This document shows, one piece after another, positions 5,753-7,196 of a stretch of 7,196 nucleotides of DNA (within the stretch, counting starts at the first letter, position 1; each line of letters opens with the position of its first letter). The stretch is taken from the NCBI GenBank assembly GCA_902766575.1, contig CACXED010000228.1, forward strand, positions 1 to 7,196, written 5' to 3'. Under the pieces are notes generated by a model. That model was not told the DNA's origin. It saw only the letters and a list, made by a program, of their open reading frames with translations, and searched no databases. Source of the stretch: an uncultured Ruminococcus sp. (lineage in GTDB: Bacteria > Bacillota > Clostridia > Oscillospirales > CAG-272). The translations under genes were made by a program, and so were the position numbers.

Positions 5753-7196
5753 TCAGATATCGAGATTGGTCGCGTAGACGGCGTTCTGCTCGATGAACTC
5801 GCGTCTCGGCTCGACCTTGTCGCCCATGAGTATCGAGAAGGTCGCGTCGCAGGCGACTGCGTCGTCCATCGTGACCTTGAGAAGCGTTCTGGTCTCGGGG
5901 TTCATCGTCGTTTCCCAGAGCTGCTCGGGGTTCATCTCACCGAGACCCTTGTATCTCGAAGCCTCCGCGCCGCTGCCGAGCTCGGCGAGATATGCGTCCT
6001 TTTCGGCGTCGGTGAAGGCGTATCGGGTCTGCTTACCCTTGGTTATCTTGAAAAGCGGCGGTTGAGCTAAGAAAACGTGTCCGTCGTCGATGAGCTGACG
6101 CATATGCCTGAACAGGAAGGTCAGCAGCAGTATCCGTATATGCGAGCCGTCCACGTCGGCGTCGGCCATCAGGATTATCTTTCCGTAGCGGAGCTTGTTG
6201 ATGTCGAACTCGTCGCCTATTCCGCAGCCGAGCGCCTGGATTATCGGTATCAGCGACTGGTTGGAGTAGACCTTGTCGAGCCTTGTCTTTTCGACGTTGA
6301 GCACCTTTCCGCGCAGCGGAAGGATTGCCTGAAACCTGGAGTTGCGTCCCGACTTTGCCGAGCCGCCTGCCGAGTCTCCCTCGACGAGATAGAGCTCGGT
6401 GAGGTCTACTCTGCGCTCCTGACAGTCGGCTAACTTTCCGGGGAGCGAGGAGTTCTCGAGCACCGATTTCCGGTCGCGGGCGAGCTCGCGCGCCTTTCTG
6501 GCGGCCTCTCTGGCTCTCGACGCGGCGAGGGTCTTTTCGAGTATCGCCTTGGCAGCCGCAGGGTTCTCCTCAAGGTATTCGGTGAGCTTGTCGGTCACAA
6601 GTCCGGCGACGAGCGTTCTCATGTCGGAGTTGCCGAGCTTTGCCTTGGTCTGGGACTCGAACTGCGCGTCGGTGAGCTTGACGCTGATTATCGCGCAGAG
6701 CCCCTCGCAGGTGTCGTCGCCGGTGAGGTTCCTGTCGTCTCCCTTGAGGTAATTATGCTTTCTGGCGTAGTCGTTCATGACCTTGGTCAGCGCCGTTCTG
6801 AAGCCGGTCTCGTGAGTACCGCCCTCGATGGTGTGCATATTGTTGGCAAAGGACATGATATTCTCGTTGTAGCTGTCGTTGTACTGCATTGCGACCTCGG
6901 CAATCGAGTCGCCCTTTTCGCCGCGCATATAGATCACGTCGGGATGTATCATCGCGAGCCGTCTGACGTTGTTGAGATGCTCGACGAAGCTCTTGATTCC
7001 TCCCTCGTAGCAGAGCTCGACCTCGCGCTTCGGCTCGACGCCCTCGGGCAGTCCGAGCTGCTCCGGAGTGCGCTCGTCCCGGAGGATAATCCTGACTCCG
7101 GCGTTGAGGAACGCCTGCTCGCGGAGCCGGTTCAGAATCGTGTCGTAGTCAAAAACCGTCTCCTCGAAGATCGTCGCGTCGGGCTTGAAGCGGACG
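5753..7196 (-). CDS. gyrB: DNA gyrase subunit B, C-terminal two-thirds, start beyond the window edge
   Basis: GyrB supplies the ATPase and the metal-binding TOPRIM module of gyrase. The open frame continues to the window edge, giving 480 complete codons after one leading base; the first visible residues are VRFKPDATIFEET, from the end of the GHKL ATPase domain. Next come the transducer region with YEGGIKSFVEHLN, GGTHETGFR and the ATP-contacting QTK loop (lysine at 6644-6646). The TOPRIM domain follows: ELYLVEGDSAGGSAKSGRN with catalytic Glu at 6380-6382, LPLRGKVLNVEK, and MADADVDGSHI with the metal-binding acidic residues at and next to 6161-6163. The C-terminal block is RYKGLGEMNPEQLWETTM, MGDKVEPRREFIEQNA and the typical ending NLDI. 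The roughly 170-residue insert of Gram-negative GyrB is absent, as in Firmicutes. The downstream gyrA with a GyrA box supports GyrB over ParE. Missing are the N-terminus and the nucleotide-binding motifs. No internal stop or frameshift is seen. Confidence 0.98.
   Translation of the reverse strand, partial: VRFKPDATIFEETVFDYDTILNRLREQAFLNAGVRIILRDERTPEQLGLPEGVEPKREVELCYEGGIKSFVEHLNNVRRLAMIHPDVIYMRGEKGDSIAEVAMQYNDSYNENIMSFANNMHTIEGGTHETGFRTALTKVMNDYARKHNYLKGDDRNLTGDDTCEGLCAIISVKLTDAQFESQTKAKLGNSDMRTLVAGLVTDKLTEYLEENPAAAKAILEKTLAASRAREAARKARELARDRKSVLENSSLPGKLADCQERRVDLTELYLVEGDSAGGSAKSGRNSRFQAILPLRGKVLNVEKTRLDKVYSNQSLIPIIQALGCGIGDEFDINKLRYGKIILMADADVDGSHIRILLLTFLFRHMRQLIDDGHVFLAQPPLFKITKGKQTRYAFTDAEKDAYLAELGSGAEASRYKGLGEMNPEQLWETTMNPETRTLLKVTMDDAVACDATFSILMGDKVEPRREFIEQNAVYATNLDI

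Noticed and set aside
3214..6440. Identical 15-mer CGGCTAACTTTCCGG in gyrA (near 3215) and gyrB (near 6426)
   Set aside because: Both copies encode the peptide GKLA in frame within conserved protein segments, so shared codon choice explains the match better than a repeat element.

Overview
The window is a compact bacterial housekeeping region in which every convincing gene lies on the minus strand. Read in the direction of transcription (right to left), the order is gyrB (its start lies beyond the right edge), a 269-bp intergenic region, gyrA, a small predicted lipoprotein gene, recA, recX and rimO (its end lies beyond the left edge). The DNA is moderately GC-rich. The GyrA has a canonical GyrA box, the GyrB lacks the large insert typical of Gram-negative enzymes, and the ribosome binding sites are AGGTGA/AGGA-like. 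Together with the general look of the proteins, this suggests a Firmicutes member of the class Clostridia, perhaps an uncultured gut or rumen lineage related to Oscillospirales. That placement is inference from protein character, not from a search.

Right part (5753-7196): most of gyrB, from the end of the ATPase domain to the natural C-terminus. Middle-right (5484-5752): the gyrB-gyrA intergenic region, the only sizeable non-coding stretch. It holds a perfect 9-bp inverted repeat, a run of four alternating GCTCC/GGAGC arms that could form mutually exclusive hairpins, and three TTTTCAACA-type elements. Centre (2889-5483): gyrA. Its best start is the internal ATG at 5483, which has a Shine-Dalgarno sequence; the first in-frame ATG at 5519 does not.

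Left part (1-2876): four genes with spacings of 24, -4 and 23 bases, starting 12 bases after the gyrA stop. gyrA, the lipoprotein gene, recA, recX and rimO therefore look like one transcription unit. The functional theme is genome topology and repair: gyrase introduces negative supercoils, RecA carries out strand exchange and SOS signalling, and RecX modulates RecA filaments. RimO (ribosomal protein S12 methylthiolation) and the lipoprotein are functionally separate passengers. No promoter or LexA-type operator is visible in the 24-base gap before recA, which is unusual for a gene normally under its own SOS control.

No tRNA, rRNA, CRISPR array, insertion sequence or phage-derived gene was seen. 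I found no clear evidence of a wholly new system. The points most worth checking are the intergenic structure upstream of gyrA, the unplaced lipoprotein gene, the SOS-less recA position, and several substitutions in RecA at otherwise well-conserved positions.
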